Numbered from the stretch's first letter, positions 1 to 10,077 are shown. The stretch: 64,000 nucleotides of DNA from a bacterium (GCA_016716565.1 JADJWC010000001.1:186001-250000); one strand, 5' to 3'. Translations and numbers: made by a program. The notes: generated by a model not told the origin, from the sequence alone.

Positions 1-663
1 ACAGCTTCCGACGAGCCCTCGGGGTATTCTGCTCACGAACCTTATGTAAATGATAATGGAACTATCGCACCGACTGCCGCTTTATCTTCAATGCCATATA
101 CACCAACAGAATCTATTTCTGCATTGAAGAATTTTTACAGAACATATTATGGAAATCTTTGGGGTGAATATGGATTTAAAGACGCATTTAATCTTGACGT
201 AAACTGGTTTGCAAGCAGTTATATCTCAATTGATCAGGGTCCGATTATAGTAATGATAGAAAATCACAGAAGTAATCTGTTGTGGAATAAATTTATGGCG
301 AACTCTGAAATTCCAGCAATGCTTGATTCGATTGGTTTTGTTCCTGATTCAACCGTAGGAATTAACGATGAGGAAAAACCTATTGAAGATTTTCTAATAT
401 TCGGTAATTACCCCAATCCATTCAATCCTTCCACAACAATTGTCTTTGCTTTGCCTAAAACAGAAAAGGTTGTGATTAATATTTATAACGTTCTTGGTGA
501 AGAAATAATAAAATTAGCAGACAGAGAATTTGCTGCCGGAAAAAATGAAATAACCTGGAATGGATTAGATCAGAATGGAAATGCTGCCGATTCAGGAATT
601 TATTTTTATACGATAAATTTCAAGGATCGAATTGAAACAGGGAAAATGGTTTTAACGAAATAG
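1..663 (+). CDS. Glucoamylase-family glycoside hydrolase with T9SS sorting domain (C-terminal part)
   Basis: The reading frame is open from base 1, so the start lies outside the window. The visible 220 residues begin with the end of a glycoamylase-like (PF10091-type) catalytic domain: the stretches GFKDAFN, SYISIDQGPI and MIENHRS followed by LWNKFM are typical of that domain's last part. Members include GH144 beta-1,2-glucanases, but the substrate cannot be read here. A type A T9SS sorting domain follows (NYPNPFNPSTT near residue 137, SGIYFYTINF and a terminal GKMVLTK), so the enzyme is probably exported across the outer membrane. Nine bases separate it from the solute-binding protein gene, suggesting one operon in which this enzyme releases sugars that the ABC importer takes up. 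Confidence 0.8.
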   Translation, partial: TASDEPSGYSAHEPYVNDNGTIAPTAALSSMPYTPTESISALKNFYRTYYGNLWGEYGFKDAFNLDVNWFASSYISIDQGPIIVMIENHRSNLLWNKFMANSEIPAMLDSIGFVPDSTVGINDEEKPIEDFLIFGNYPNPFNPSTTIVFALPKTEKVVINIYNVLGEEIIKLADREFAAGKNEITWNGLDQNGNAADSGIYFYTINFKDRIETGKMVLTK

Positions 664-671
664 TTTCCTTA

Positions 672-1942
672 ATGAAATCATATAAGCCTTTAATATTTAT
701 ACTTTTTCTATTTGCCTCCTGCTCAGAAAATACTGAGAAAAGCACACTAATAACTTTCTGGGCAATGGGCTCTGAGGCGGAATACGTTACAAAACTTGTT
801 CCCGAATTTGAAAGAAGAAATCCTGACATAAAAGTAAAGGTGCAGGCAGTTCCGTGGAATGCAGCTCAGGAAAAACTTATCACTGCTTTTGCCAGTGATA
901 ATACGCCCGATGCCTGCCAGCTTGGCAACACCTGGATTCCGCAGTTCTCTTCTCTCAATGCCATAATAAGCCTTGATGATTTTATTGATCAATCTGAAGT
1001 CATAAAAAAAGATAAATATTTCTCCGGAATCTGGGATACGAACGTTCTTGATTCTGTTGTTTACGGAATCCCATGGTATATTGACACAAGATTAATGTTT
1101 TATCGAACCGATATATTTGAAAGGGCTGGTTATAAGCAGCCGCCAAAAAGCTGGGATGAGTTGTACGACCTATGCAAGAAAATTAAGTCTCTGTTCCCGG
1201 GACAGGATAAGTATGCTATTTACCTTCCTACAAATGAGTGGGTTCCGTTCATTGTTTTCGGTTTGCAAAATGGTTCTCCTCTTCTTAAAGATAGAAACAC
1301 AAGGGGCAACTTTAGCTCAAAAGATTACAAAGAAGCTTTTAATTACCTGATTAATTTTCATAAAGAGAGGTTAGCCCCGATTGGAATATCTCAGGTGACA
1401 AATGTTTATCAGGCACTCAGGGATGAATACTTCTCAATTTACATATCCGGACCGTGGAATATAAATGAATATAAAAAGTGGATGACAGGTGATCTTGCCG
1501 ATAAATGGTCAACGGCTCCATTGCCTTCAAAAACCGGAGATAAATATCCCGGCGTTTCGGTTGCAGGCGGTTCAAGTCTCGTCATATTCAGAAATTCAAA
1601 GCACAAGACAGAAGTCTGGAAATTCATTGAATATCTTTCTGAGAAAAAAACACAGATAGAGTTTTATAAACTACTTTACAATCTTCCAGCGGTTAAAGAA
1701 GCCTGGGAAGATTCTTCAATTGCAAATAATATTTATATGAAAGCTTTTTATGAACAGTTTAATAATGTTGTTGCTACTCGAAGGTCCCGGAGTGGGAACA
1801 GATTGCTTTCTCAAAGGTTCAGCAGTACGCTGAGCTTGCGGCTCGTGGTGCGATGAGTGTCGACGAGGCTTTGGCAAATCTTGATAAAGATGTGGATAAA
1901 ATACTTGAAAAAAGAAGATGGCTGATAGATAGTCAAAAGTGA
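672..1942 (+). CDS. Sugar ABC transporter substrate-binding lipoprotein (frameshifted near its end)
   Basis: Family 1 extracellular solute-binding protein, the ligand-capturing part of a sugar importer. A lipoprotein signal peptide ends at the lipobox FASC (residues 14-17). The mature part starts STLITFWAMGSE and has the usual MalE-like pattern of PEFERRNPDIKV and, later, GPWNINEYK. In frame the gene stops at 1856 after a meaningless tail. Adding one C at about 1780 restores TPKVPEWEQIAF and a normal family C-terminus (VQQYAELAARGAMS, then ALANLDKDVDKILEKRRW) ending at 1942. The frameshift is therefore a one-base loss, either a sequencing error or recent damage. The gene sits between the hydrolase and the two permeases, so it should bind the hydrolase product, probably an oligosaccharide. 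Confidence 0.85.
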
Positions 1943-2089
1943 AAAGTCAAAGGTCAAGCGTCAAAATGATAAATTGTTGTATCGCTAATATGCCATATTA
2001 TCCAACAGAGTCGAGACCTCGTCAAGAGCGGGTCAAATCGCAAAAAACAGCAAAGCAATAAAACAATTTAACAATAGACAAAACAGATA

Positions 2090-2992
2090 ATGTCTAAAAA
2101 AGTAAAACAGAAACAATTCAATGTTAGTGCAACTGTGGCTTACTTTTTTATTGCCCCCGCATTGATAGCAATTTTTATTTTCTTTTTCATCCCAGTAATA
2201 GCAGCGTTTATAATAAGCTTTACTGATTTTGATATTTATGCGCTGGGAGATATAAATACAGTCAGGTTTGTGGGTCTAAAAAATTATATAAGACTCTTTG
2301 AAGATCCATTATTCTGGTTATCATTGAAGAATACATCCTATTATGTTCTCCTGGCAACTCCTCTTTCAATTGCTGTGTCTCTGGGTGCGGCTTTGTTATT
2401 AAGCTCAAAACTGCTGAAGTATAAAGGAATATTCAGGCTTAGTTATTTTATTCCTTACATTACAACTCTCGTGGCGGTTGCAATAGTATGGCGATTCATT
2501 TATCACCCAAAATTTGGAATACTAAATTACTTTCTTGGTTTAGTCGGAATAAATCCGATTGATTGGCTTGGTGATCCAAACTGGGCTATGCCTGCAATAG
2601 TTCTAATGTCTGTCTGGAAAAGTTTCGGATATAATATGATAATCTTCATTGCTGGCTTACAGAATATCCCCGAAGATCTTTATGAGGCTGCTTCAATTGA
2701 AGGTGCGAGTGAGTGGCAGAAATTTAAATCAATCACGCTTCCTATGCTGGCCCCTACTACTTTGTTTATAAGTATAATTACTATCGTTGGATACTTCCAG
2801 CTTTTTGCGGAACCATATATAATGACACAGGGAGGACCATTGAATTCAACTTTAAGCATTGTGCAGTATATGTACCAAGAAGGATTCCGTTGGTGGAATA
2901 TGGGTTATTCAGCTTCCATCGCATTCGTTCTTTTCTTTATAATTTTAATTGTTACTCTGATTCAATTTAAAGTGCAAAAAAGTTCTGATTAA
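2090..2992 (+). CDS. Sugar ABC transporter permease (MalF/UgpA type)
   Basis: Inner-membrane permease of a CUT1-class carbohydrate ABC importer, 300 residues, the usual family length, with about six membrane segments starting at VAYFFIAPALIAIFIFFFIP (residues 15-34). The cytoplasmic EAA loop that docks on the ATPase is clear: DLYEAASIEGASEWQKFKSI, about residues 197-216. It pairs with the next gene to form the channel. No good Shine-Dalgarno is seen before the ATG, which is common in this group. The 147 bases before it hold no gene. Confidence 0.92.
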   Translation: MSKKVKQKQFNVSATVAYFFIAPALIAIFIFFFIPVIAAFIISFTDFDIYALGDINTVRFVGLKNYIRLFEDPLFWLSLKNTSYYVLLATPLSIAVSLGAALLLSSKLLKYKGIFRLSYFIPYITTLVAVAIVWRFIYHPKFGILNYFLGLVGINPIDWLGDPNWAMPAIVLMSVWKSFGYNMIIFIAGLQNIPEDLYEAASIEGASEWQKFKSITLPMLAPTTLFISIITIVGYFQLFAEPYIMTQGGPLNSTLSIVQYMYQEGFRWWNMGYSASIAFVLFFIILIVTLIQFKVQKSSD

Positions 2993-2996
2993 CATT

Positions 2997-3806
2997 ATGA
3001 AAAAAATACTTTTATATGCTTTTCTCACTATTACATCGATAGCAACATTAATTCCGTTCGTATGGATGCTAAGTGCCTCTTTTATGACTGATGGCGCTGC
3101 AAGTGTTTTTCCACCAAAATTCTTTCCTGACGAGGTTGTTCTTCATCAGTATCAAACACTTTTTACAAGATTAAACATTGCTAAGAATTTCTTCAACAGT
3201 ATTTTTCTTTCACTTGTGGTTACAACAATATCTCTATTCTTTAATTCGATGGCTGGCTATGCATTTGCAAAGTACAGATTTAAAGGAAAAGATAAATTAT
3301 TCGGTCTTCTTTTAGTTAATATGATTGTTCCAAGCCAGATAACCATGCTGCCACTATTTCTTATGTTAAAATCGGTTGGTTTGATTAATACCTACTTAGC
3401 AATAATAGTAACGGGTCTCGCGAACATCTTCGGAATATTTTTAATTCGTCAACACTGCTTGTCCATTCCCGATAGTCTTATTGAAGCTGCAAGAATGGAT
3501 GGCGCAACTGACTTCCAGATCTATAGAAAAATAATTTTACCGCTTGCGGTCCCAATATTAGTAACACTTGGTTTATTTACCTTCCTCGGAACATGGAACG
3601 ATTTCTTGTGGCCATTAATCGCGCTTACTGATGAATCAATGTACACTCTACCGGTAGCTCTTTCCAATTTAATGCTTGAGCATACACGCGATCCTGAATT
3701 GATGATGGCTGGATCTGTTCTTACAATTATACCTGTGATAATTGTTTTTCTAACGCTTCAAAGATATTATATCAAAGGAATTATGATGGGAGGCGTGAAG
3801 GAATAA
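2997..3806 (+). CDS. Sugar ABC transporter permease (MalG/UgpE type)
   Basis: Second permease of the CUT1-type importer, 269 residues with about six membrane segments. It starts four bases after the first permease, so the two are probably translationally coupled. The EAA loop is visible as SLIEAARMDGATDFQIYRKI, about residues 159-178, followed by LPLAVPILVTLG. The C-terminus RYYIKGIMMGGVKE matches the MalG-type ending that contacts the ATPase. It acts with the MalF-like permease, the lipoprotein at 672 and the ATPase at 5386. Confidence 0.92.
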   Translation: MKKILLYAFLTITSIATLIPFVWMLSASFMTDGAASVFPPKFFPDEVVLHQYQTLFTRLNIAKNFFNSIFLSLVVTTISLFFNSMAGYAFAKYRFKGKDKLFGLLLVNMIVPSQITMLPLFLMLKSVGLINTYLAIIVTGLANIFGIFLIRQHCLSIPDSLIEAARMDGATDFQIYRKIILPLAVPILVTLGLFTFLGTWNDFLWPLIALTDESMYTLPVALSNLMLEHTRDPELMMAGSVLTIIPVIIVFLTLQRYYIKGIMMGGVKE

Positions 3807-3812
3807 CTCAAA

Positions 3813-5371
3813 ATGAAAAATTATAAATTAAAAATTTATCCAAATGCATTCGCCTTTTTATTCACAGCGTTGATTGTTTTAGCAGATATTAGCTATACTC
3901 AGCAAGAAACTGCTGTTGTTGCCGAAGTTGGATCAATAAAAATAACAGTAGAGGAATTCAAAGATCGTTATGAGTTTATGCTTCATTTGAATTATTCAAC
4001 GGATAATATTGATACCGTTAAAAAGGAATTTCTATATTCACTGATAGCTGAAAAACTCTGGTCGCTTGAGGGGGAGCAAAAAGATTTGATACTCTCGAAT
4101 CTGTTAAATCTTCGCTTGAATCTCTGAGAAGATTATTAATCAAAGATGAATTGTATAAAACAGAAGTCGAGCCAAAAATCAAAATAAGCGATAAAGAATT
4201 CAATATAGGCATGCAGCAAGTTACTCTTGAACTATTTGTGAACATAATATCAACAGAAGATTCGGCAGAAATATTCAATATTTCTGATCAATTAATTAAA
4301 GGTGCTGATTTTGATTCTGTTCTTTCCCCAAGAAGAGAGAAAAGTCTGCAGCAAACACCGTTGAGAATTGTATTTGGCTCATTGGACGATCAAGCTGTAG
4401 AAGACCTTCTCTTTGGAATGAAACCGGGGAGTATCTCTCTTCCAATTAAATCCGGTGATGGCTGGTTTATCTTTAAGCTTGTCAGCCAGAATCACAATCC
4501 TGCTATAAATCTTTCCAATGAGCATGGAAGAAATATTGTAACAAAAACACTGCGGGATAGAAAAATGAAGCAAGTGGGCGGGGCTTATCTCGATAGTTTA
4601 ATCGGGGGAAAAAGTATAGAGGCCGAAGGAAAAGTTTTTTTGAAAATATTCAACGCGCTTTACTCTGTTATTAAAAAAGAATATCCACATAATCTTAGTG
4701 ATTCTTTATTCAAAGTTGTTCTTTCGGAAAAATATATTATTCAGACAATCAATTTGATAAATCCTTCAGATATAAATTCCACATTTATAAAATTTGAAGA
4801 TGGAACTGCTTCCTCAAAGGATTTTCTTTACTACTTGTATTATCAAAAAATCGAACTTGACAATCTTTCTTCAGAACATTTAAAGAAAACCCTAAGTGCT
4901 TCGGTGAAGCAATTTATTGAAGATGAAATGTTGGTTAGGGAGGGAATTAAAAGAGGATTGTCGGATAATCGGGATGTAACGAATGGAGTTTCAATGTGGA
5001 GAGATCATTATATGTCAAAATTAATGATGGAATCGTTTTACGATTCTGCAAAGGTAATTGATGATGAAATAAATAATTATTTAGACTCGAATAACAACGA
5101 TACAATCTCAGCAGAACAAAAAAGTGTTTTCCAAACTCAGCTTGAATTAAACAAACTCCAGAATATTTTAACTCAAAAGACTATTGAGTATGCTAAAAAA
5201 TATTCTTTGCAGATTTACGATCAGGTAATTGATAATCTTGAATTATCTGAATTGAACACATTTACTTACAAGTTAATTGGTTTTGGCGGAAGGATAGCAG
5301 CATTTCCTATCACTGTTCCAATGTATGAATGGTATTACTTAATGCAGAATGAAAAATCTTCTTTACCCTAA
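3813..5371 (+). CDS. SurA/PrsA-like peptidyl-prolyl cis-trans isomerase (frameshifted)
   Basis: Probable periplasmic folding factor. A signal-type N-terminus (hydrophobic AFAFLFTALIVLA) is followed by VVAEVGSIKITVEEFKDRYE, a typical SurA-N start. A parvulin-like isomerase domain is read from TPLRIVFGSLDDQAVEDLLF through GMKPGSISLPIKSGDGWFIF. The frame is broken after about 90 residues: it stops at 4127, and the rest is open in another frame with no good start (only a TTG at 4151). Adding one base in the G5 run at 4070-4074 or the A5 run at 4078-4082 joins the two parts into one protein of about 519 residues. It lies inside the sugar importer operon, six bases after a permease, so it may help fold the exported hydrolase or binding protein; that is inference. 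Confidence 0.75.
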
Positions 5372-5385
5372 AGGAGCAAATAATT

Positions 5386-6479
5386 ATGGCTACTGTATTA
5401 CTCAAGAATACAACAAAAGTTTATGAGGGCGGAAACGTCGCAGTTAAAAATGTAAACGTTGAAATAAATGATAAAGAATTTGTTGTGCTTGTGGGTCCTT
5501 CGGGTTGCGGGAAATCAACCGCACTAAGGATGATTGCGGGTTTAGAAGAAATAACATCCGGTGAAATTTTATTGATGGAAAGATTGTAAATAAAGTTCCG
5601 CCAAAAGACCGCGACATTGCAATGGTATTTCAGAACTATGCTCTTTATCCTCATATGTCTGTATTTGAAAATATTGCATTTGGATTAAAGCTAAGGAAGT
5701 ATGATAACAACGAAATAAAAAAACGTGTCGAAGAAGCTGCTGAGATTTTAAATTTACAGGACTACCTTCAGCGAAAACCAAGACAACTATCCGGAGGACA
5801 GAGGCAGAGGGTGGCGGTAGGAAGAGCTATTGTGAGGAAACCTAAAGTCTTTCTATTTGATGAACCACTCAGTAATCTAGATGCAAAACTTCGAGTGCAG
5901 ATGCGTACAGAAATTTCTAAGCTGCATAAAAATCTTGGTGCTACGATGATTTACGTGACTCACGATCAAACTGAAGCTATGACAATGGGGGATAAAATTG
6001 TGATACTAAAGGATGGGGAGGTCCAGCAAATAGGCGCCCCGCTGGAATTATATGGGAATCCGACGAACAAATTTGTGGCGGGATTCATTGGCAGTCCTGC
6101 CATGAATTTTCTGAATGGAAAGATTTTACAACAAGACCAGCTGTATTTTTTCGTTGATAATCTCAACATGAAAATATCGCTTGATGATTCATATAAAAAT
6201 AGATTGCTGAAGTATGCCGATAAAGAAGTAACCCTCGGAGTAAGACCGGAAGATATTATGATCACTAGCGAAAAATCTGGCGTGGAGAATATCCCGATAC
6301 GATTAGAGGTCGTAGAACCGATGGGAAATGAAACGTTGTTGTATTTTACACTACAGAACACCCAGATGATCGCAAGGGGAAATCCAAATCAGCACTTTAT
6401 GGTTGGCAGAATTTATTTATTAGCTATTAATAGAAATAAAATTCTTTTTTTTAATAAAGAGAACGAAGCTTCTATTTAA
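5386..6479 (+). CDS. Sugar ABC transporter ATPase (MalK/MsmX/UgpC type; frameshifted)
   Basis: ATP-hydrolysing subunit that powers the importer formed by the two upstream permeases. Walker A GPSGCGKST, the Q loop FQNYALYPHM, signature LSGGQRQRVAVGRAI, Walker B VFLFDEPLSNLD and the switch histidine in THDQ are all present. A C-terminal TOBE region begins at LGVRPEDIMI, as in MalK. The frame breaks at the T4 run 5567-5570. With one more T the text reads SGEIFIDGKIVNKVPPKDRD and joins without loss, giving about 364 residues, the normal family length. As read, the Walker A piece stops at 5589 and the remainder restarts at 5622. Error or fresh mutation is more likely than old decay because every downstream motif is intact. 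Confidence 0.87.
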
Positions 6480-6526
6480 CTTATAACATTAACATTGGCA
6501 CATTTCAAAATCATTCCGGGTAAGAT

Positions 6527-7270
6527 ATGAAAATTCTATTAACAATTCTGATATTTGTTTTAGCTTTCTACTTTCTGACAGATACTATACACTCGCAAAA
6601 CATTACCGGGAAAAATGTTCCCCAGCAATTTCATAAAGAGGTTTTAGAAACACACGAAGTAAATTACCTTTTATATTTACCAGATGGTTATGATGATGCT
6701 TCAAAGCCATGGCCATTAGTTTTATTTCTTCACGGCGCTGGGGAAAGGGGATCTGATTTAGAAATAATAAAAAGAAATGGTCCTCCAAAATTAGTTGATG
6801 ATGGCAGGGAATTCCCCTTCGTTCTTGTTTCACCGCAATGCCCCGAAAGAACTACATGGGATAATAAATTGCTCATACATTTTCTTGATGAAATAGAAGC
6901 AAAATATAATATTGACAAGAACAGAGAGTATTTAACCGGATTGAGTATGGGAGGACATGCAACCTGGTCGCTTGCAATTCAGAATCCCGGAAGGTTTGCG
7001 GCAATAATTCCAGTTTGTGCCCGCGGATATTCTCAGGATGTTTATGTTTTAAAAGATCTGCCGGTTTGGGCTTTTCATGGTGAAAGGGATGATATTGTTC
7101 CAATCACTGATGGGCAAAAAATGGTTGATGCATTAAAAAATGCCGGGGGAAGAGTAAAGTTTACTATTTATCCTGAAGCTAACCATGATGCCTGGACAGA
7201 GACTTACAACAACCCTGAAATTTATGATTGGTTGCTAAATCATTCACTTGAGAAAAGGAAGAAAGACTAG
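6527..7270 (+). CDS. Secreted alpha/beta-hydrolase (esterase or phospholipase/carboxylesterase-like)
   Basis: 247-residue protein with an N-terminal signal peptide (ILLTILIFVLAFYFL, cleavage near residue 24). The fold markers are LFLHGAGERGSD (oxyanion region), the nucleophile elbow GLSMGGHA (Ser about residue 145), the acid in HGERDDIVP and the histidine in EANHDAW, a complete Ser-Asp-His triad. This subgroup contains secreted esterases of the LpqC/feruloyl-esterase-like kind often found with polysaccharide degradation. The true substrate is unknown. It lies 47 bases after the ATPase gene and closes the carbohydrate operon. No sorting domain is present, so it is probably periplasmic. Confidence 0.85.
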   Translation: MKILLTILIFVLAFYFLTDTIHSQNITGKNVPQQFHKEVLETHEVNYLLYLPDGYDDASKPWPLVLFLHGAGERGSDLEIIKRNGPPKLVDDGREFPFVLVSPQCPERTTWDNKLLIHFLDEIEAKYNIDKNREYLTGLSMGGHATWSLAIQNPGRFAAIIPVCARGYSQDVYVLKDLPVWAFHGERDDIVPITDGQKMVDALKNAGGRVKFTIYPEANHDAWTETYNNPEIYDWLLNHSLEKRKKD

Positions 7271-7479
7271 CGGAGAATTATGGTGAAGTTGCTCTAGAAT
7301 TGCCATCAATGTATACATCATCCTTTGATAAAAATCCATATCCGGTCACCTTAAATTTTTTTCATTTAAAAGCTAATAATAACTGAGGTAGTGTTTGAAT
7401 TCGAAGTTGAGCGCAGTTGGCGTCAAACTAGATCAATTTAGGCGAAATTTCCCGAATCATTGTTACCATTTAAAATTAA

Positions 7480-7510
7480 AAGTGCGAAATATATTTCAAT
7501 TCCGCACCTT
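7480..7510 (-). terminator. Probable intrinsic terminator beside the tRNA-Lys fragment
   Basis: GTGCG (7482-7486) pairs with CGCAC (7503-7507). Read on the minus strand the stem is followed by TTTTAATTTT. It lies just past the 3' end of the tRNA-Lys fragment at 7514-7555, where a terminator for the original tRNA gene would be expected before integration. Confidence 0.45.
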
Positions 7511-7513
7511 TCG

Positions 7514-7555
7514 TGCATCCTGCGGGATTCGAACCCGCGACCTGCTGATTAAGAG
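7514..7555 (-). repeat. Partial tRNA-Lys 3' end, probable left attachment site (attL)
   Basis: These 42 bases match the 3' part of tRNA-Lys(CTT) at 55993-56034, in the same orientation, with one difference (T at 7527, C at 56006, in the T loop). The match covers the acceptor 3' strand, T arm, variable loop and the 3' side of the anticodon arm, then stops sharply. A tRNA 3'-end duplicate of this size is what tyrosine-integrase elements leave at one end. The other copy rebuilds an intact tRNA at the right end. Confidence 0.85.
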
Positions 7556-7603
7556 GCATCTACCCATCGCTGTAACATATTATAATTAAAGCACTTAAAA
7601 ATC

Positions 7604-7626
7604 ACTGAAGTAGTTTTTGAAGTAGT
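7604..7626 (+). repeat. Left-end arm-type direct repeat
   Basis: This 23-base stretch contains two direct copies of TGAAGTAG (7606 and 7618) and is identical to 55871-55893 at the other end. Both copies lie just inside the tRNA-derived core sites, the position of arm-type binding sites for a tyrosine integrase. A weaker look-alike is seen at about 7384-7400. Confidence 0.6.
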
Positions 7627-7701
7627 GAATGAAAATTATTAACATAAAAACCCATACCAGTTTTAATCGATGGGGGATTGAATGAAAATATTTTTTCTAT
7701 T

Positions 7702-10077
7702 TTACTTCATTAGTATCATCTTCTTCGTCTCAACATAGTGGCTGGCTTTCAGTTGATATAAATAAATCCCGCTTGTCAGTGAACTTCCATCAAACTCAAC
7801 TTCATAGCTGCCTGCAGTTTTTTCTTCATTAATTAAGGTACCTACTTCTTTTCCCAAAACATCGTAAACTTTTATTGTTACAAAACCTCTCTCAGATATT
7901 TCATATCTAATAGTTGTTGATGGGTTGAATGGGTTGGGATAGTTTTGATCCAAAGTAAATTCAGTTGGACCTGATACTTCAACTTCAATAATATCAGAAT
8001 AATTAAATGAACCATCAAAATCAATTTGCTTCAAACGATACTTAAAACTTCCAGGATTAACATTTTCATCAGTGAATGAATAACTTTTTGCTTCAGTTGT
8101 AGTTCCATATCCTGAGACATAACCAATTGATTCAAAATTGTTATCAGATGATTTTCGCTCGATCTCAAATCCCTTGCTGTTAGTCTCTGTAGCCGTGGCC
8201 CAATTGAGGATCACTTTATTTCCATTAATAGTTGCAGTAAATGCTGTCAGTTCTACAGGAACACCGCCATTAATAGTTTTGAGTATCGTTCCTCCTTCGC
8301 CAACTGTATATCCAATGTTTTCATCTTGAAAATAAACTGAATGCAGCACCCTGCTTGTTTCGCAGTCATAAGAAATCCACGAATCACCGAAATCTGTTGT
8401 CTTTAATAATATTCCTTCAACATCAAGTCCACCAGCCATTTGTCCACCAACAGCATAGCCAATATTACCATTGCCTGCCTGGATAAAATTAATTGAATAG
8501 AGCGGAATATTAGTCCCACTTGTTAAAGCTGACCAATTATTTCCTCCATTCGTTGTTTTAACTATAGTGCCATGATCACCAACTGCAATTCCGATATTAG
8601 AATTAGTTAAGTATATGGAATTTAAATCGAAAGACACTCCACTGATCTGATTTATCCAGCTTTCTCCACCGTTCGTAGTTTTCAGAATTATGCCACCAGC
8701 TCCAACTGCCAAACCATTATTGATATCTGAAAAATAAACTCCTAAAAGATTTGCACTTGTCCCACTATTTTTACTAACCCAGTTTTCTCCATTGTTTGTT
8801 GACTTCAAAATCTTTCCAGTATCGCCGACGATAAAACCAAAGTGTTGATCTGGAAAGATAATAGAATTTAGTCTGTAAGAAGTGCCGCTGGTTTTTACCA
8901 ACCAATCTTCGCCCCCGTTTAATGTTTGAACAATTCTACCATCGTTCCCAACTGCATAACCTGTATCCGCATTTAAAAAGCAAACAGAGCGCAAAGAACT
9001 TGAGGTTCCACTTACTTTTAAATCCCAATTAGAACCGCCATTTGTCGTTTTGAGAATTGTTCCATTATCTCCTACTACATAACCTGTAAAAGCATCATAA
9101 TCAAAAAAAACGGATGACAAATTCACTATTGGCCCTGTAACTTTATTTGTCCAGTTTACACCAGCATTCGTAGTTTTAAGAATAGTTCCAAACTTACCCA
9201 CTATAAATCCTGTAGTTGAATCGATAAATATTATGCAGATAAGTTGATTCCAAGTTCCCAAATTTTGTATTAACCAGTTATTTCCCCCATCAGTTGTCCT
9301 GGCATACATTCCGTCCATTCCAACTGCGTGACCATCAAATTCGTTACTAAAAAAAATCCTCGGAATACTCATACCTATATCACTGTTTTGAATGTACCAA
9401 TTATTTCCCCCATCTGTAGTTTTTAGAAGTCCGCCATAATCTCCGGATATGAATCCAATACTATCATTGACAAAAGAAATTGACAATAACTTTTCATTAA
9501 TAGGACTTGGCAATAAAATCCACGTTGAACCATAATCAGTAGTTTTAAGAATTGTTCCGCCCCACCCAGCAATGATACCGGTACTGTCGTTTTTAAAATA
9601 GACGGTTTGAAGAGTGTTAGTCGTACCACTGGTTAGAGAGAACCAATCATTCCCTCCATTCGTTGTTTTAACAATTATACCATTTAATGCTGTTGCATAT
9701 CCTGTGTTCTCATTAGTAAAGAACACGGACCCCAAATGGATACTACTGGAAATCGATATATTCATCCAGTCTGTACCACTATTTGTTGTTTTATAGATTG
9801 AGCCATAAGCGCCTACCGTATACCCTAAATTGTCATTTAAAAAAAATACTGAGCGCAAAGTATAATCCGAAAGATCTATATTTTCCCAATCATCACCACA
9901 ATTTGTCGTTTTAATTATAGCTCCTTTAAATCCTACAGCATAACCGGTATTTTCATCTGTAAAACAGATTGATGTAAGTGTATTTGCTTGAGGTGAAGGA
10001 TTTTGCCAAAACCATTGTGCGTATGAATTTGAGGTTAGAATGAGCATCATAAAAAATAAGGCGAAAGCATTTTTCAT
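7702..10077 (-). CDS. Secreted YCF48/BNR-type propeller protein with T9SS sorting domain
   Basis: 791 residues from the internal ATG at 10077; this start gives a clean signal peptide (MKNAFALFFMMLILTSNSYA) and has GGGGAAT just upstream, whereas the longer frame adds 20 charged residues. The body is about 14 repeats of some 45 residues, each ending in a variant of KTTNGGNNW and containing a GYAVG-type turn. That is the YCF48/Ycf48-like beta-propeller pattern, probably two propellers. Then comes a linker domain (VELTAFTATINGNKVILNWA through RLKQIDFDGSF) and a type A T9SS domain (NYPNPFNPSTT, ending KKMILMK). It is probably displayed or released outside the cell. Molecular function is unknown; binding or adhesion is only a guess. 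It is the last gene of the minus-strand secretome block. Confidence 0.85.
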   Translation of the reverse strand: MKNAFALFFMMLILTSNSYAQWFWQNPSPQANTLTSICFTDENTGYAVGFKGAIIKTTNCGDDWENIDLSDYTLRSVFFLNDNLGYTVGAYGSIYKTTNSGTDWMNISISSSIHLGSVFFTNENTGYATALNGIIVKTTNGGNDWFSLTSGTTNTLQTVYFKNDSTGIIAGWGGTILKTTDYGSTWILLPSPINEKLLSISFVNDSIGFISGDYGGLLKTTDGGNNWYIQNSDIGMSIPRIFFSNEFDGHAVGMDGMYARTTDGGNNWLIQNLGTWNQLICIIFIDSTTGFIVGKFGTILKTTNAGVNWTNKVTGPIVNLSSVFFDYDAFTGYVVGDNGTILKTTNGGSNWDLKVSGTSSSLRSVCFLNADTGYAVGNDGRIVQTLNGGEDWLVKTSGTSYRLNSIIFPDQHFGFIVGDTGKILKSTNNGENWVSKNSGTSANLLGVYFSDINNGLAVGAGGIILKTTNGGESWINQISGVSFDLNSIYLTNSNIGIAVGDHGTIVKTTNGGNNWSALTSGTNIPLYSINFIQAGNGNIGYAVGGQMAGGLDVEGILLKTTDFGDSWISYDCETSRVLHSVYFQDENIGYTVGEGGTILKTINGGVPVELTAFTATINGNKVILNWATATETNSKGFEIERKSSDNNFESIGYVSGYGTTTEAKSYSFTDENVNPGSFKYRLKQIDFDGSFNYSDIIEVEVSGPTEFTLDQNYPNPFNPSTTIRYEISERGFVTIKVYDVLGKEVGTLINEEKTAGSYEVEFDGSSLTSGIYLYQLKASHYVETKKMILMK

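Noticed and set aside
7514..7555. A second functional tRNA-Lys
   Set aside because: Only the 3' 42 bases match; the 5' half (acceptor, D arm and 5' anticodon stem) is missing.
7395..7589. Open frame containing CGIRTRDLLIK across the tRNA fragment
   Set aside because: This is the known artefact of translating a tRNA 3' end; no signal or neighbours support a gene.
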